DNA from: Rhizobium sp. Q54
GTDB taxonomy: Bacteria; Pseudomonadota; Alphaproteobacteria; ATCC43930; CGMCC-115725
DNA: 60,102 nucleotides
Assembly: GCA_945861155.1 (NCBI GenBank)
Contig: CAMATN010000012.1
Location: 1 to 60,102 of the forward strand
Direction of reading: 5' to 3'
Part shown: piece after piece, positions 1 through 8,369 of the stretch
Numbering within the stretch: the stretch's first letter is position 1
How the letters are laid out: the number at the start of each line of letters is the position of its first letter
The notes under the pieces: model-generated
The model's database searches: none
Seen by the model: the letters and a program-made list of their open reading frames with translations, nothing else
Told to the model about the DNA's origin: nothing
Position numbers and translations under genes: made by a program

Positions 1-1845
1 TCGGGTCGCGGCACGGCGGCGGTCGCCGCGGTCGGCGGATATCTGTTCCGGCGGTGGCGCCGGGACCCGCCTGCCCGGCATGGGCCGGAGCCCGGCCGAC
101 TGGCGCGGGCCATCGCGCATCGCGAAACCGGCGGCCGCTCGGCGGTAACTCTGCTGTCCGACCGGCGCGAGCCGCAACTCGGACGGGTCGCCAACGCCGC
201 GCCCGACCCCGCGCCGTCGGACGATACGGCCGCAACCGCGGTGACCGGCCGGCTTGTTCGGCTTGTCATGCCGCGAGCGAGGCCTGCGCCCTCGGCCAAG
301 CGAACCGAGCAGGACATGCAGCCGGCGCTCGATCTGGTGCCCGACGAGCAGCCGCTGCTGCCGCCGCTCGGCCTGTTGGCGAAGCCGCCGGCGATCCGCA
401 CCGAATCGATCGATGAAGAGGCGCTCGCCAAGAACGCCCGCATGCTCGAGGCGGTGCTCGATGATTACGGCGTGCGCGGGGAGATCGTCCAGGTCCGCCC
501 AGGGCCGGTCGTCACCCTCTATGAACTGGAGCCCGCGCCCGGCATCAAGGCCTCGCGGGTCATCGGCCTGGCGGACGACATCGCCCGCTCGATGAGCGCG
601 ATATCGGTGCGCGTCGCGGTGGTGCCCGGCCGCACCGTGATCGGCATCGAATTGCCCAATCTGAAGGCCGAGACCGTGCTATTGCGCGAACTCCTCGATT
701 CGCCTTCCTTTGACAAGCATGCCGGGCGCCTCGTCCTCGGCCTCGGCAAGGACATTTCGGGCGAGCCGGTCATCGCTGATCTGGCGCGCATGCCGCATCT
801 GTTGATCGCCGGCACGACCGGCTCGGGCAAATCGGTCGGCATCAACACGATGATCCTGTCGATCCTCTACCGGATGCCGCCCGACAAGTGCAAATTCATC
901 ATGGTCGATCCGAAGATGTTGGAATTGTCGGTCTATGACGGCATCCCGCATCTGCTGGCGCCGGTCGTGACCGACCCCAAAAAGGCGGTGCTCGCGCTCA
1001 AATGGACCGTGCGCGAGATGGAAAGCCGCTACCAGAAGATGTCGAAATTAGGCGTGCGCAACATCGAGGGCTTCAACGCGCGCATCAACGAGGCCGCCGC
1101 GAAGGGCGAGCGCCTGGTGCGCAAGGTGCAGACCGGGTTCAACCCGGAATCGGGGCAGCCGGTGTTCGAGGAACAGCCGTTCGACGCCACCGAACTACCG
1201 ATGATCGTCGTCGTCGTCGACGAGATGGCCGATCTGATGATGGTCGCCGGCAAGGACATCGAGGCGACGATCCAGCGCCTGGCGCAGATGGCGCGGGCCG
1301 CCGGCATCCACATCATCACCGCGACCCAGCGTCCCTCGGTCGATGTGATCACCGGCACGATCAAGGCCAATTTCCCGACCCGCATCAGCTTTCAGGTAAC
1401 GTCCAAGATCGACAGCCGAACGATCCTCGGCGAGGGCGGCGCCGAGCAGCTCTTGGGACGCGGCGACATGCTCTATATGGCCGGCGGCGGCCGCGTCACC
1501 CGGGTGCACGGCCCGTTCGTCTCGGACGAGGAGGTCGAGCGCGTCGTGTCGTTCCTGAAGATGCGCGCCCATCCCGACTACATCGACGAGATCACCGAGG
1601 ACGACGGTGCGCCGCTCGATCCCTACGGGAGCGACGACGAGGGCGGCTCCGGCGACGGGCTCTACGACCAGGCCGTCGCCCTGGTATGCCGCGAGCGCAA
1701 GGCGTCGACCAGTTTTGTCCAGCGCCACCTCCAGATCGGCTACAACCGCGCCGCCCGCCTGATCGAGAAGATGGAGACCGAAGGCGTCGTCAGCCAGGCC
1801 AACCACGTCGGCAAGCGCGAGGTCCTCGCGCCGCCCGGGCGCTAG
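1..1845 (+). CDS. ftsK: DNA translocase FtsK, 5' end outside window
   Basis: FtsK pumps double-stranded DNA at the division septum and helps resolve chromosome dimers. The frame is open from base 1, and the first codons read as the tail of a membrane helix followed by arginines, so the N-terminal membrane domain lies upstream of the window. The motor domain has a Walker A GTTGSGKS at 811-834 and a Walker B run of Ile and Val ending in DE at about 1204-1224. The last roughly 65 codons form the winged-helix gamma domain that reads KOPS sites, beginning near [12 protein letters not shown]. An internal ATG-type start at 241 would remove conserved linker sequence and is unlikely to be the true start. 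The gene is convergent with purA. Confidence 0.95.
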   Translation, partial: SGRGTAAVAAVGGYLFRRWRRDPPARHGPEPGRLARAIAHRETGGRSAVTLLSDRREPQLGRVANAAPDPAPSDDTAATAVTGRLVRLVMPRARPAPSAKRTEQDMQPALDLVPDEQPLLPPLGLLAKPPAIRTESIDEEALAKNARMLEAVLDDYGVRGEIVQVRPGPVVTLYELEPAPGIKASRVIGLADDIARSMSAISVRVAVVPGRTVIGIELPNLKAETVLLRELLDSPSFDKHAGRLVLGLGKDISGEPVIADLARMPHLLIAGTTGSGKSVGINTMILSILYRMPPDKCKFIMVDPKMLELSVYDGIPHLLAPVVTDPKKAVLALKWTVREMESRYQKMSKLGVRNIEGFNARINEAAAKGERLVRKVQTGFNPESGQPVFEEQPFDATELPMIVVVVDEMADLMMVAGKDIEATIQRLAQMARAAGIHIITATQRPSVDVITGTIKANFPTRISFQVTSKIDSRTILGEGGAEQLLGRGDMLYMAGGGRVTRVHGPFVSDEEVERVVSFLKMRAHPDYIDEITEDDGAPLDPYGSDDEGGSGDGLYDQAVALVCRERKASTSFVQRHLQIGYNRAARLIEKMETEGVVSQANHVGKREVLAPPGR

Positions 1846-1870
1846 ACTAGCCCACGAACTTGATCTGTGG

Positions 1871-1940
1871 GCGTCCACGTCTTTCCTGGACGCTTCACGG
1901 GCGTTCCAAGACGTGGATGGCCGGGACAAGCCCGGCCAAG
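1871..1940. repeat. Palindromic intergenic repeat downstream of ftsK
   Basis: CCACGTCTT at 1875-1883 is repeated inverted as AAGACGTGG at 1908-1916. A second short palindrome, GGCCGGG..CCCGGCC, follows at about 1919-1938. It lies between the convergent ftsK and purA ends, where it could fold and help terminate transcription. The wording resembles dispersed palindromes common in alphaproteobacteria, from memory and not from a search. Confidence 0.6.
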
Positions 1941-1984
1941 GGGATTCTTCTGAGACGATATGGATACTCATTGGCGCCGCCCTC

Positions 1985-2022
1985 AATCGGCGCCCACTTA
2001 ATCGGCGCCCACTTAATCGGCG
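1985..2022. repeat. 15-bp tandem repeat overlapping the purA stop codon
   Basis: The unit AATCGGCGCCCACTT occurs at 1985-1999 and 2000-2014, followed by a partial third copy (AATCGGCG) at 2015-2022. The purA stop codon (TTA on the plus strand, 2013-2015) lies at the junction of the second copy and the partial copy, so the array looks like a local duplication of the gene end. Confidence 0.8.
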
Positions 2023-3305
2023 AACGGGTCGCGTACCAGTACCGTGTCGTCGCGCTCGGGGCTGGTCGAGAGCATCGCGACCGGCGCGCCGATCAGCTCC
2101 TCGATACGGCGGATGTATTTGATCGCGGTCGCCGGCAGATCGGCCCAGGAACGGGCGCCCCTGGTGCTTTCGTGCCAGCCCTCGGCGCTCTCGTAGACCG
2201 GCTCGATCTCGGCCTGCGCCGAGGTCCCGGCCGGGACGTAGTCATAGCTCTCGCCGCCGCGGCGGTAGGCGGTGCAGATCTTGATCTCGTCAAACCCGTC
2301 GAGCACGTCGAGCTTGGTCAGGGCGATGCCGTCGATCCCGGCTGTTGTGATCGCTTGGCGCACCGCCACCGCGTCGAACCAGCCGCACCGGCGCCGCCGC
2401 CCGGTCACCGTGCCGAACTCGCGGCCGCGGTCGCCGAGCATCTCGCCGATCGCGTCGGTCAGTTCGGTCGGGAACGGGCCGCTGCCGACCCTTGTCGTGT
2501 ACGCCTTGGTGATGCCGAGCACAAAGCCGATCGCCGAGGGGGCGATGCCGGACCCCGCCGCAGCCTGCCCCGCCACCGTGTTCGACGATGTGACATAGGG
2601 ATAGGTGCCGTGATCGACATCGAGCATCGCGCCCTGCGCGCCCTCGAACAGGATGCGGCGCCCGGCGCGTCGAGCCTCGTCGAGCAGGCGCCATACCGGC
2701 GCGGCGTAAGGCAACACCTTCGGCGCGATCTCGCGCAACCGGGCGAGCAGCTCGGCGCGCTCGAATTCCGGCGCATCGAGCCCGCGCAGCAGCGCGTTGT
2801 GGTGCAGCAGCAAATCGTCGACCCGGTCTTCGAGCGCCCGTGGATCGGCGAGATCGCACACCCGCACGGCGCGGCGGCCGACCTTGTCCTCATAAGCGGG
2901 GCCGATGCCGCGCCCGGTGGTGCCGATCTTCTGGTCGCCGCGGCGTTCTTCGCGCGCCCGGTCGAGCGCGCCGTGCGACGGCAGGATCAGCGCGGCGTTG
3001 TCGGCGAGCTTCAGATTGGCCGGCGAGATTGCCAGCCCCTTCGCCCGCATCGTGTCGATTTCGGCGAGCAACGCCCAGGGATCGACGACGACGCCGTTGC
3101 CGATGATCGACAGCTTGCCCGGACGCACCAGCCCGGACGGCAACAGGCTCAACTTGTATTCGATATTGCCGACGACGAGCGTGTGACCGGCATTGTGGCC
3201 GCCCTGAAAGCGCACGACGATTTCGGCGCGCTCGGACAGCCAATCGACGATCTTGCCCTTGCCTTCATCGCCCCATTGGGCACCGACGACGGCGACATTG
3301 GCCAT
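2013..3305 (-). CDS. purA: Adenylosuccinate synthetase
   Basis: This enzyme joins IMP and aspartate using GTP, the first step from IMP to AMP, in the cytoplasm. The 430-residue product matches the usual family length. The N-terminal P-loop GDEGKGK is at residues 12-18, with catalytic Asp13, and GGHNAGH ends in His41; both are hallmark active-site positions. The family signature around [13 protein letters not shown] is also present. A Shine-Dalgarno-like GAGGTGAGG stands just before the ATG. The upstream gene hisZ ends 3 bases before this start, so the two are probably co-transcribed and translationally coupled, an arrangement seen in many alphaproteobacteria. Confidence 0.96.
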   Translation of the reverse strand: MANVAVVGAQWGDEGKGKIVDWLSERAEIVVRFQGGHNAGHTLVVGNIEYKLSLLPSGLVRPGKLSIIGNGVVVDPWALLAEIDTMRAKGLAISPANLKLADNAALILPSHGALDRAREERRGDQKIGTTGRGIGPAYEDKVGRRAVRVCDLADPRALEDRVDDLLLHHNALLRGLDAPEFERAELLARLREIAPKVLPYAAPVWRLLDEARRAGRRILFEGAQGAMLDVDHGTYPYVTSSNTVAGQAAAGSGIAPSAIGFVLGITKAYTTRVGSGPFPTELTDAIGEMLGDRGREFGTVTGRRRRCGWFDAVAVRQAITTAGIDGIALTKLDVLDGFDEIKICTAYRRGGESYDYVPAGTSAQAEIEPVYESAEGWHESTRGARSWADLPATAIKYIRRIEELIGAPVAMLSTSPERDDTVLVRDPFAD

Positions 3306-3308
3306 GCC

Positions 3309-4481
3309 TCACCTCTTGGCTTCTACCGGCCGCGGCTCGCCGCCCTGCAATATATAGGCGCAATCGAGACGGCGCGCCTCGTCCTGCCAATCCGCCGCCG
3401 GGACGAGCGCGGCAACGGTAATCCACCCGGCCTCGCGCAACGCCTGGGCGCGGCCGCGATCCACATCAAGGGGGACCAGCAGTCGGCGGCGCGGCGACGG
3501 TTCCGCCAGGGTGCGCAGGATCGTGTCGGTATAGAGCGTGAACCCGGTCGCCGGCTCGGGCGAGGTCGGCGCCCCGGCCTGATAACGGCCGCCGCGGCCA
3601 AGCTCGCCCAGGGGGCCGTGCACGGGATCGATCCGCGCGAAAAACGTGAAGCTGATGCCGGTGTGATATTCAAAGCCGCGGTTCTCGACCGGGTCGACCG
3701 TAACCTTGAGCCCCGGCACCGCGACCGCGAGCCCGTCGAGCACCGCGCCGAGGCGGTCGCGCTCGAGCCGCGCCCGCTCCGGCAGATCAAGCCGATCGAG
3801 CGCGGCGCGCGCAGCGCCACCGGGGCCCGCGGCGGCGACGAGCCGCGCCAGCAATTCGCCGGCGTCGCCCGCCAGCATCGCGACAGCGGCGACATCCTTG
3901 CGGTCGAGCGCGCCGCGCAACTCCGCCGCGCGCTCGCCGGCGATGCCGTAGGCCTCGGCAATCGCCGGCACCAGGGTCGGCAGCGTCAGATCGACCGACA
4001 GCGCGGGCACGCCGACCGCGGCGAGCGCCTCGCCCGCGACCGCGATGACCTCGACATCGGCGGCCGGGCCGCCGGCGCCGATCAGCTCGGCCCCGGCCTG
4101 ACCGACCTGCCGCTCGGGGCGCATCTGCGAGCCCTTGACCCGCAACACCTGGCCGGCATAGCTGAGGCGCAGCGGACGCGGCTTGTGCGACAGCCGGGTC
4201 GCGGCGATGCGCGCGACCTGCGGCGTCATGTCGGCGCGCACCGCGATCATCCGGTGCGAGATCGGGTCCATCGTGCGGAACGTGTCGCTCGCCATGACGG
4301 CACCGGCGCCGGACAACAGCGTCTCCTCGAACTCGACCAGCGGCGGCTTGACCCGCTCGTAGCCGTGCGAGGCGAGCACCCCCATCAGCCGCGCCGTGAC
4401 CGCGGCCTCGGTTTCGGCTTCCAGAGGCAGCAGATCATAGAACCCGGCAGGCAGCAGCGCCGGATGCGGCGCGTCATTCAT
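3309..4481 (-). CDS. hisZ: ATP phosphoribosyltransferase regulatory subunit HisZ
   Basis: HisZ is a histidyl-tRNA-synthetase-like protein without synthetase activity that assembles with short-form HisG to make the first, feedback-controlled enzyme of histidine synthesis. The 390-residue product opens with LPAGFYDLLP and has the class II synthetase-like blocks around SDTFRTMDP, VRADMTPQVAR and the motif-2-like YAGQVLR. The C-terminal part contains YQAGAPTSPEPATGFTLY. No anticodon-binding domain follows, as expected for HisZ. HisG is not visible in the window. It is directly upstream of purA with a 3-base gap. Confidence 0.92.
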   Translation of the reverse strand: MNDAPHPALLPAGFYDLLPLEAETEAAVTARLMGVLASHGYERVKPPLVEFEETLLSGAGAVMASDTFRTMDPISHRMIAVRADMTPQVARIAATRLSHKPRPLRLSYAGQVLRVKGSQMRPERQVGQAGAELIGAGGPAADVEVIAVAGEALAAVGVPALSVDLTLPTLVPAIAEAYGIAGERAAELRGALDRKDVAAVAMLAGDAGELLARLVAAAGPGGAARAALDRLDLPERARLERDRLGAVLDGLAVAVPGLKVTVDPVENRGFEYHTGISFTFFARIDPVHGPLGELGRGGRYQAGAPTSPEPATGFTLYTDTILRTLAEPSPRRRLLVPLDVDRGRAQALREAGWITVAALVPAADWQDEARRLDCAYILQGGEPRPVEAKR

Positions 4482-4655
4482 CGCAAGGCGATCGGTTTGA
4501 GCGGATTGGTCTCATCGCGGCCATTGTGCACCACGCCAACGGCATGACCAGGAGGAAAGCGCCGCAGCGCCCGCGAAAAGGCGCCTCCGACGCCGACGCA
4601 GCGTCACGCGGGGGCGCCATGCGCTCTACGTATACCGCTGGTTTCAACAGATCTA

Positions 4656-4790
4656 TTGCACCAAAGCGCGATTATCCGCAGAATAAGTTCCCACCGTCGC
4701 TTCCCCCAATGGGACGGTGCAGGCGTGTTCCGTCCCCTGAGATGGAACTCGAAACCCCGGCCTGTCCCCCCTGGCCGGGGTTTCGCATTT
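4656..4790 (+). ncRNA. Candidate three-hairpin small RNA
   Basis: Hairpin 1 pairs CACCGTC (4692-4698) with GACGGTG (4713-4719). Hairpin 2 pairs GTTCCGTC (4727-4734) with GATGGAAC (4741-4748) around a 6-base loop. Hairpin 3 is a perfect 12-bp stem (4751-4762 with 4773-4784) followed by GCATTTCTT. A possible promoter is TTGCAC at 4656-4661, 17 bases before CAGAAT at 4679-4684, which would start transcription at about 4691. All three loops are C-rich on this strand and G-rich (GGGGA) on the other. The strand is therefore uncertain, and a minus-strand leader or serA terminator is the alternative. Confidence 0.4.
4751..4790. terminator. Perfect 12-bp bidirectional terminator hairpin
   Basis: GAAACCCCGGCC at 4751-4762 pairs perfectly with GGCCGGGGTTTC at 4773-4784 around a 10-base C-rich loop. 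The plus strand continues GCATTTCTT. The minus strand continues into a shorter T-containing stretch. It can end serA transcription (minus strand) and the candidate RNA (plus strand). Confidence 0.7.
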
Positions 4791-4791
4791 C

Positions 4792-6369
4792 TTAGAAACG
4801 CATCGCCTTCGCCTGGATCACGTTGGGCAGGCCGCGCACGGCCTCGATCAGCTCTGGCGTCAGCGTCTGGTCGACTTCTATCAGCGCGATCGCGTCTTCG
4901 CCGGGCGCGGTGCGCCCGAGATGGAACGTCGCGATGTTGACCTCGGAGGCGCCAAGCGCGTTGCCGAGCGCGCCGATGAAACCGGGCTTGTCGTAATTGC
5001 GCACGAACAGCACGTTGCGGCCGAGTTCGGCCTCGAACGGGATGCCTTCGATCTCGACGAGGCGGGGCTTGTTGCCGGCGAAGACGGTGCCGGCGACGGT
5101 GCGCTCGCGCCGTTCGGTGGTGATCGTGACGCGCATCAGATTCTGGTAGTCGCCGGCATCGGTGCGCGTGGTCTCGCTGACCCGGATGTCGCGCTGGCGA
5201 CAGATCAGCGGCGCGTTGACCATGTTGACCGCGGCAAGCTGCGGCGCCAACAGCCCGGTCAACGCGGTCGCGGTCAGCGGCTTGATGTTGAGTTCGGCGA
5301 TAGCGCCTTCGTATTCGATCGCGACGGCGCGAATGCCGGTCTCGGTCAGCTGCCCGGCGAAGCTGCCGAGCTGTTCGGCGAGCACCATGTAGGGCTTGAG
5401 GCGGGCCGCCTCCTCGGCGGTCAGCGAGGGCATGTTGACCGCGTTGGCGACCGCGCCGGTCAGCAGGAAATCCGCCATCTGCTCGGCGATCTGCAGCGCG
5501 ACGTTCTCCTGCGCCTCGCTGGTGGCGGCGCCCAGATGCGGGGTGGCGATCAGATCGTCGCGACCGAATAGCGGGTTGGCGATCGCCGGCTCCTCGACGA
5601 AGACGTCGATCGCGGCGCCGGCAATCAGGCCGCTGTTCAGCGCCATGGCAAGGTCGGCCTCGACGACGAGCCCGCCGCGCGCGCAGTTGATGATGCGAAC
5701 GCTACGTTTCATCTTGGCCATCGCCGCCGCGTCGATGATGCCGCGCGTCGCGTCGGTCAGCGGGGTGTGCAGCGTGATGAAATCGGCGCGGGCGAACAAT
5801 TCGTCGAGCGCGACCCGCTCGACCCCGAGCTCCAGCGCTCGTTCGGGCGACAGGAACGGGTCGAACGCGATGACCCGCATCTTCAGCCCCTGCGCCCGGT
5901 CGGCGACGATCGCGCCGATATTGCCGCAGCCGATGATGCCGAGCGTCTTGGCGCTGAGCTCGACCCCCATGAAGCGCGACTTTTCCCATTTTCCGGCCTG
6001 GGTCGAGCGGTCGGCGGCCGGGATCTGTCGCGCCAGCGCGAACATCATCGCGATCGTGTGCTCGGCGGCGGTGATCGCGTTGCCGTAAGGGGTGTTCATC
6101 ACGACGATGCCGCGCTCGCTCGCCGCCGCGACGTCGATATTGTCGACCCCGATCCCGGCGCGCCCGACCACCTTGAGGGCGACGGCCGCTTCGATCAGCT
6201 CGGCCGTGACCTTGGTCGCCGACCGGACCGCAAGCCCATCATAAGCGGCGATACGGCCGCGCAATTCGGCCACGCCGAGCCCGGTCGCGACATCGGCCTC
6301 GATGCCGCGCGCACGGAAAATCTCGACCGCGCGCGAGCTCAACGCGTCGGCAATCAGCACTTTCGGCAT
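4792..6369 (-). CDS. serA: D-3-phosphoglycerate dehydrogenase
   Basis: SerA oxidises 3-phosphoglycerate with NAD+, the committed step of serine synthesis. The 525-residue product starts MPKVLIADAL. It has the Rossmann motif GCGNIG at 147-152 and the catalytic trio Arg231 (in NCARGG), Glu260 and His278. It continues through an intervening domain to a C-terminal ACT domain at about 450-525. This is the long type of SerA. An in-frame ATG 24 codons upstream (6441) is rejected because those codons are translated from a dispersed palindromic repeat. serC lies upstream on the same strand with a 199-base gap holding that repeat, so serC and serA form a serine-synthesis unit. Confidence 0.95.
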   Translation of the reverse strand: MPKVLIADALSSRAVEIFRARGIEADVATGLGVAELRGRIAAYDGLAVRSATKVTAELIEAAVALKVVGRAGIGVDNIDVAAASERGIVVMNTPYGNAITAAEHTIAMMFALARQIPAADRSTQAGKWEKSRFMGVELSAKTLGIIGCGNIGAIVADRAQGLKMRVIAFDPFLSPERALELGVERVALDELFARADFITLHTPLTDATRGIIDAAAMAKMKRSVRIINCARGGLVVEADLAMALNSGLIAGAAIDVFVEEPAIANPLFGRDDLIATPHLGAATSEAQENVALQIAEQMADFLLTGAVANAVNMPSLTAEEAARLKPYMVLAEQLGSFAGQLTETGIRAVAIEYEGAIAELNIKPLTATALTGLLAPQLAAVNMVNAPLICRQRDIRVSETTRTDAGDYQNLMRVTITTERRERTVAGTVFAGNKPRLVEIEGIPFEAELGRNVLFVRNYDKPGFIGALGNALGASEVNIATFHLGRTAPGEDAIALIEVDQTLTPELIEAVRGLPNVIQAKAMRF

Positions 6370-6411
6370 CCAACAGCCTCGAATGAACAGAAAATTATGA
6401 CGACCCACTAT

Positions 6412-6497
6412 TCTGTCATACCGGCGAAGGCCGGTATCCACTTGTCAGCCGCCCTGGCGTTTGAACCGTGGATACCGGCCTTCGCCGGTATGACAGA
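6412..6497. repeat. Paired 30-bp inverted repeat between serC and serA
   Basis: The arms 6412-6441 and 6468-6497 are exact inverted copies of a unit containing CATACCGGCGAAGGCCGGTA, itself a palindrome. The same family, with slight changes, recurs at 14156, 28082, 33469, 37243, 41204 and 52230. It lies between two co-directional serine genes, so it may adjust serA expression or message stability. Confidence 0.85.
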
Positions 6498-6568
6498 TGG
6501 TGGTGCATGGAGCGGTTCTCGGTGTTCTTCGTGCCTTCGTGATGAACACCACCGCAAGGCGCCAGGCG

Positions 6569-7729
6569 TCAGGCGGCCTTCGCCGCGACGCGCTCCGCGT
6601 CCCAGGCCCAGTCGAGCCATGGCAGCAGCGCCTCGACATCGGTGCGCTCGACCGTCGCGCCGGCCCAGATGCGGATGCCCGGGGGCGAGGCGCGATGGCT
6701 GGCGAGGTCATAGCCCGCGCCCTCGGCCTCGAGCCGCGCGGTCATCGAGCGCACCGTCGTGAAGCGCGCATCCTCGGACAGGCTGTTGAACCACGGGTCG
6801 GTGATCGCGAGCTGGATCGACGTGCAGGACCTTGTGGCGGGGTCCTCGGCCAGGAAGCGCAGCCACGGCGAGCGCTCGACCCACGCGGCGATTGTCGCGA
6901 GGTTGCCCTCGGCGCGCGCGACGAGCCCGTCGAGGCCGCCCGCCGCCTCGGCCCATTTCAATGAGTCGAGCGCGTCCTCGACGCACAGCATCGACGGCGT
7001 GTTGATGGTTTCGCCGCGGAACACGCCTTCGATCAGCTTGCCGCCGGAGGTCAGCCGGAACAGCTTCGGCAGCGGCCAGGGCGGGGTGTAGCTTTCGAGC
7101 CGCTCGACCGCGCGCGGGGAGAGCGCCAGCATGCCGTGCCCGGCTTCGCCCCCGAGCGCCTTCTGCCACGACCAGGTCACGACATCGAGCTTGTCCCAGG
7201 GGAGCCGCATCGCGAACGCCGCCGAGGTCGCGTCGCAGATCGTCAGCCCGCCGCGGTCGGGCGCGATCCACTCGCCGTTTGGCACACGGACCCCGGCGGT
7301 CGTGCCGTTCCACACGAACACCGTGTCGCGGTCGGGGTCGACCGCCGCCAGATCGGGCAGCCGGCCGTAAGGCGCCCGCAACAGCCGCACATCGGCGAGC
7401 TTGAGCTCTTTGGTTACGTCGGTAACCCAGCCCTCGCCGAAACTCTCCCACGACAAGATGTCGACGCCGCGCGCCCCCAACAGCGACCACAACGCCATCT
7501 CGACCGCGCCGGTGTCGGAGGCCGGGACGATCCCGAGGCGATAATCGGCCGGCATTTGCAGGATCGCGCGCGAGCGCTCGATCACCTCGACGAGGCGCTC
7601 CTTGCCGGGACCGGAGCGGTGCGAGCGCCCGAGCAGCGCGTCATCGAGCACCGCGTGCGACCACCCCGGCCGCTTGGCGCAAGGCCCGGACGAAAAGCAC
7701 GGATTAGCCGGACGCCGCGTCGGCTTCAT
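6569..7729 (-). CDS. serC: Phosphoserine aminotransferase
   Basis: SerC is a PLP enzyme that transfers an amino group from glutamate to 3-phosphohydroxypyruvate, the second step of serine synthesis. The 386-residue product has the alphaproteobacterial form of the family. The N-terminal block [14 protein letters not shown] is followed by a motif containing [14 protein letters not shown]. The PLP-binding lysine is predicted at Lys190 in [11 protein letters not shown]. The start ATG follows a structured leader. serA, the preceding step, lies downstream on the same strand. Confidence 0.95.
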   Translation of the reverse strand: MKPTRRPANPCFSSGPCAKRPGWSHAVLDDALLGRSHRSGPGKERLVEVIERSRAILQMPADYRLGIVPASDTGAVEMALWSLLGARGVDILSWESFGEGWVTDVTKELKLADVRLLRAPYGRLPDLAAVDPDRDTVFVWNGTTAGVRVPNGEWIAPDRGGLTICDATSAAFAMRLPWDKLDVVTWSWQKALGGEAGHGMLALSPRAVERLESYTPPWPLPKLFRLTSGGKLIEGVFRGETINTPSMLCVEDALDSLKWAEAAGGLDGLVARAEGNLATIAAWVERSPWLRFLAEDPATRSCTSIQLAITDPWFNSLSEDARFTTVRSMTARLEAEGAGYDLASHRASPPGIRIWAGATVERTDVEALLPWLDWAWDAERVAAKAA

Positions 7730-7731
7730 GG

Positions 7732-7830
7732 CGCACTACCTCGCGAGATAAGGTCCGGCCCAGCGCGGGCCGAAACGGCGTGCTTCCTAGACGCCGCTCG
7801 GAACCGCGTCAATGACGACCCGGATAGGAC
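7732..7830 (-). promoter_or_regulatory. serC promoter and structured 5' leader
   Basis: Reading the minus strand towards serC, TTGACG (7812-7807) is followed 15-16 bases later by TCTAGGA (7791-7785), a plausible housekeeping promoter. The predicted leader contains a 6-bp hairpin, CGGCCC with GGGCCG (7756-7761 and 7767-7772), and ends in a purine stretch before the ATG. Alphaproteobacterial serC genes are known to carry a conserved leader (the serC RNA motif), and this hairpin sits where that motif is found. Identity with that motif is inferred from position only. Confidence 0.45.
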
Positions 7831-7953
7831 CGGGGAAGGTCGCGAGAAAACCGGGAGCGCGCCCCCCGTATACCGTCTGCGATTGCCGCGAAGGAACCTT
7901 ACTCAGGCGCAGCTGATGCGGCCCGCACCCTCTACCAGAAGGGGGGCAGGCCT

Positions 7954-8160
7954 TTAGAACATCGCCAAGCCGACGGCGCTCGGCCGCCAAGTCTTGCGAA
8001 CCTGGTCCTCGATCGCAAGCCCGGTCGAGGTGAAAGCGGAGTGGGTCGTGCCGCCAGCGTCTTTGACGTTGCCGATACTCCGAACGAGGTGATCGATCGT
8101 CGCTTTGTCGCGGCGATGCCACAATTTGATCAGCTGCCGGGACGAGTGGGGTTGCTTCAT
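7954..8160 (-). CDS. Small hypothetical protein (68 residues)
   Basis: I do not recognise this protein. It is supported by a good Shine-Dalgarno, GGGAGGA, 5 bases before the ATG, and by balanced composition with no low-complexity arginine runs of the kind shadow frames show here. It is basic at its N-terminus (KLWHRRDK) and ends in a hydrophobic tail, AVGLAMF. No signal peptide or cysteine pattern is visible. It stands alone between serC and a divergent flavin oxidoreductase. Confidence 0.45.
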   Translation of the reverse strand: MKQPHSSRQLIKLWHRRDKATIDHLVRSIGNVKDAGGTTHSAFTSTGLAIEDQVRKTWRPSAVGLAMF

Positions 8161-8369
8161 CGCTTCCTCCCGAGCATTGGCGCGACAATCAGCCGCGCTT
8201 TGTAACGGTCGGATACAGATAGTCCATCAATCGCAACTCGGCAACCATCCGATTCCGCGAGAAGATTTTTCTCAATTCGCCTGCTGGAAATCGCCGTATT
8301 TGGCGCCGCACGTAGCCCGAGCGCGAAAACCTGCCTAAACTCCGGATCGACCCAAGAGGAGCACACGCG

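Larger units (their letters stand above)
4482..4791. other. 310-bp gap between hisZ and serA
   Basis: No convincing protein is encoded here. The half nearest hisZ (4482-4650) should hold the hisZ-purA promoter on the minus strand, but I see no strong consensus. The half nearest serA holds three consecutive hairpins ending in a perfect 12-bp GC-rich stem, described separately as a candidate small RNA and terminator. Confidence 0.6.

Noticed and set aside
1860-4547. An 895-codon open frame on the plus strand opposite purA and hisZ
   Set aside because: It is antisense to two well-supported genes and is Arg/Ala/Asp-rich low-complexity sequence, typical of GC-rich shadow frames.
4656-4790. 6S RNA, because hairpin 2 contains GUCCCCUGAG as in E. 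coli 6S RNA
   Set aside because: The region forms three separate hairpins rather than one long rod with a central bubble, and its two ends are not complementary.
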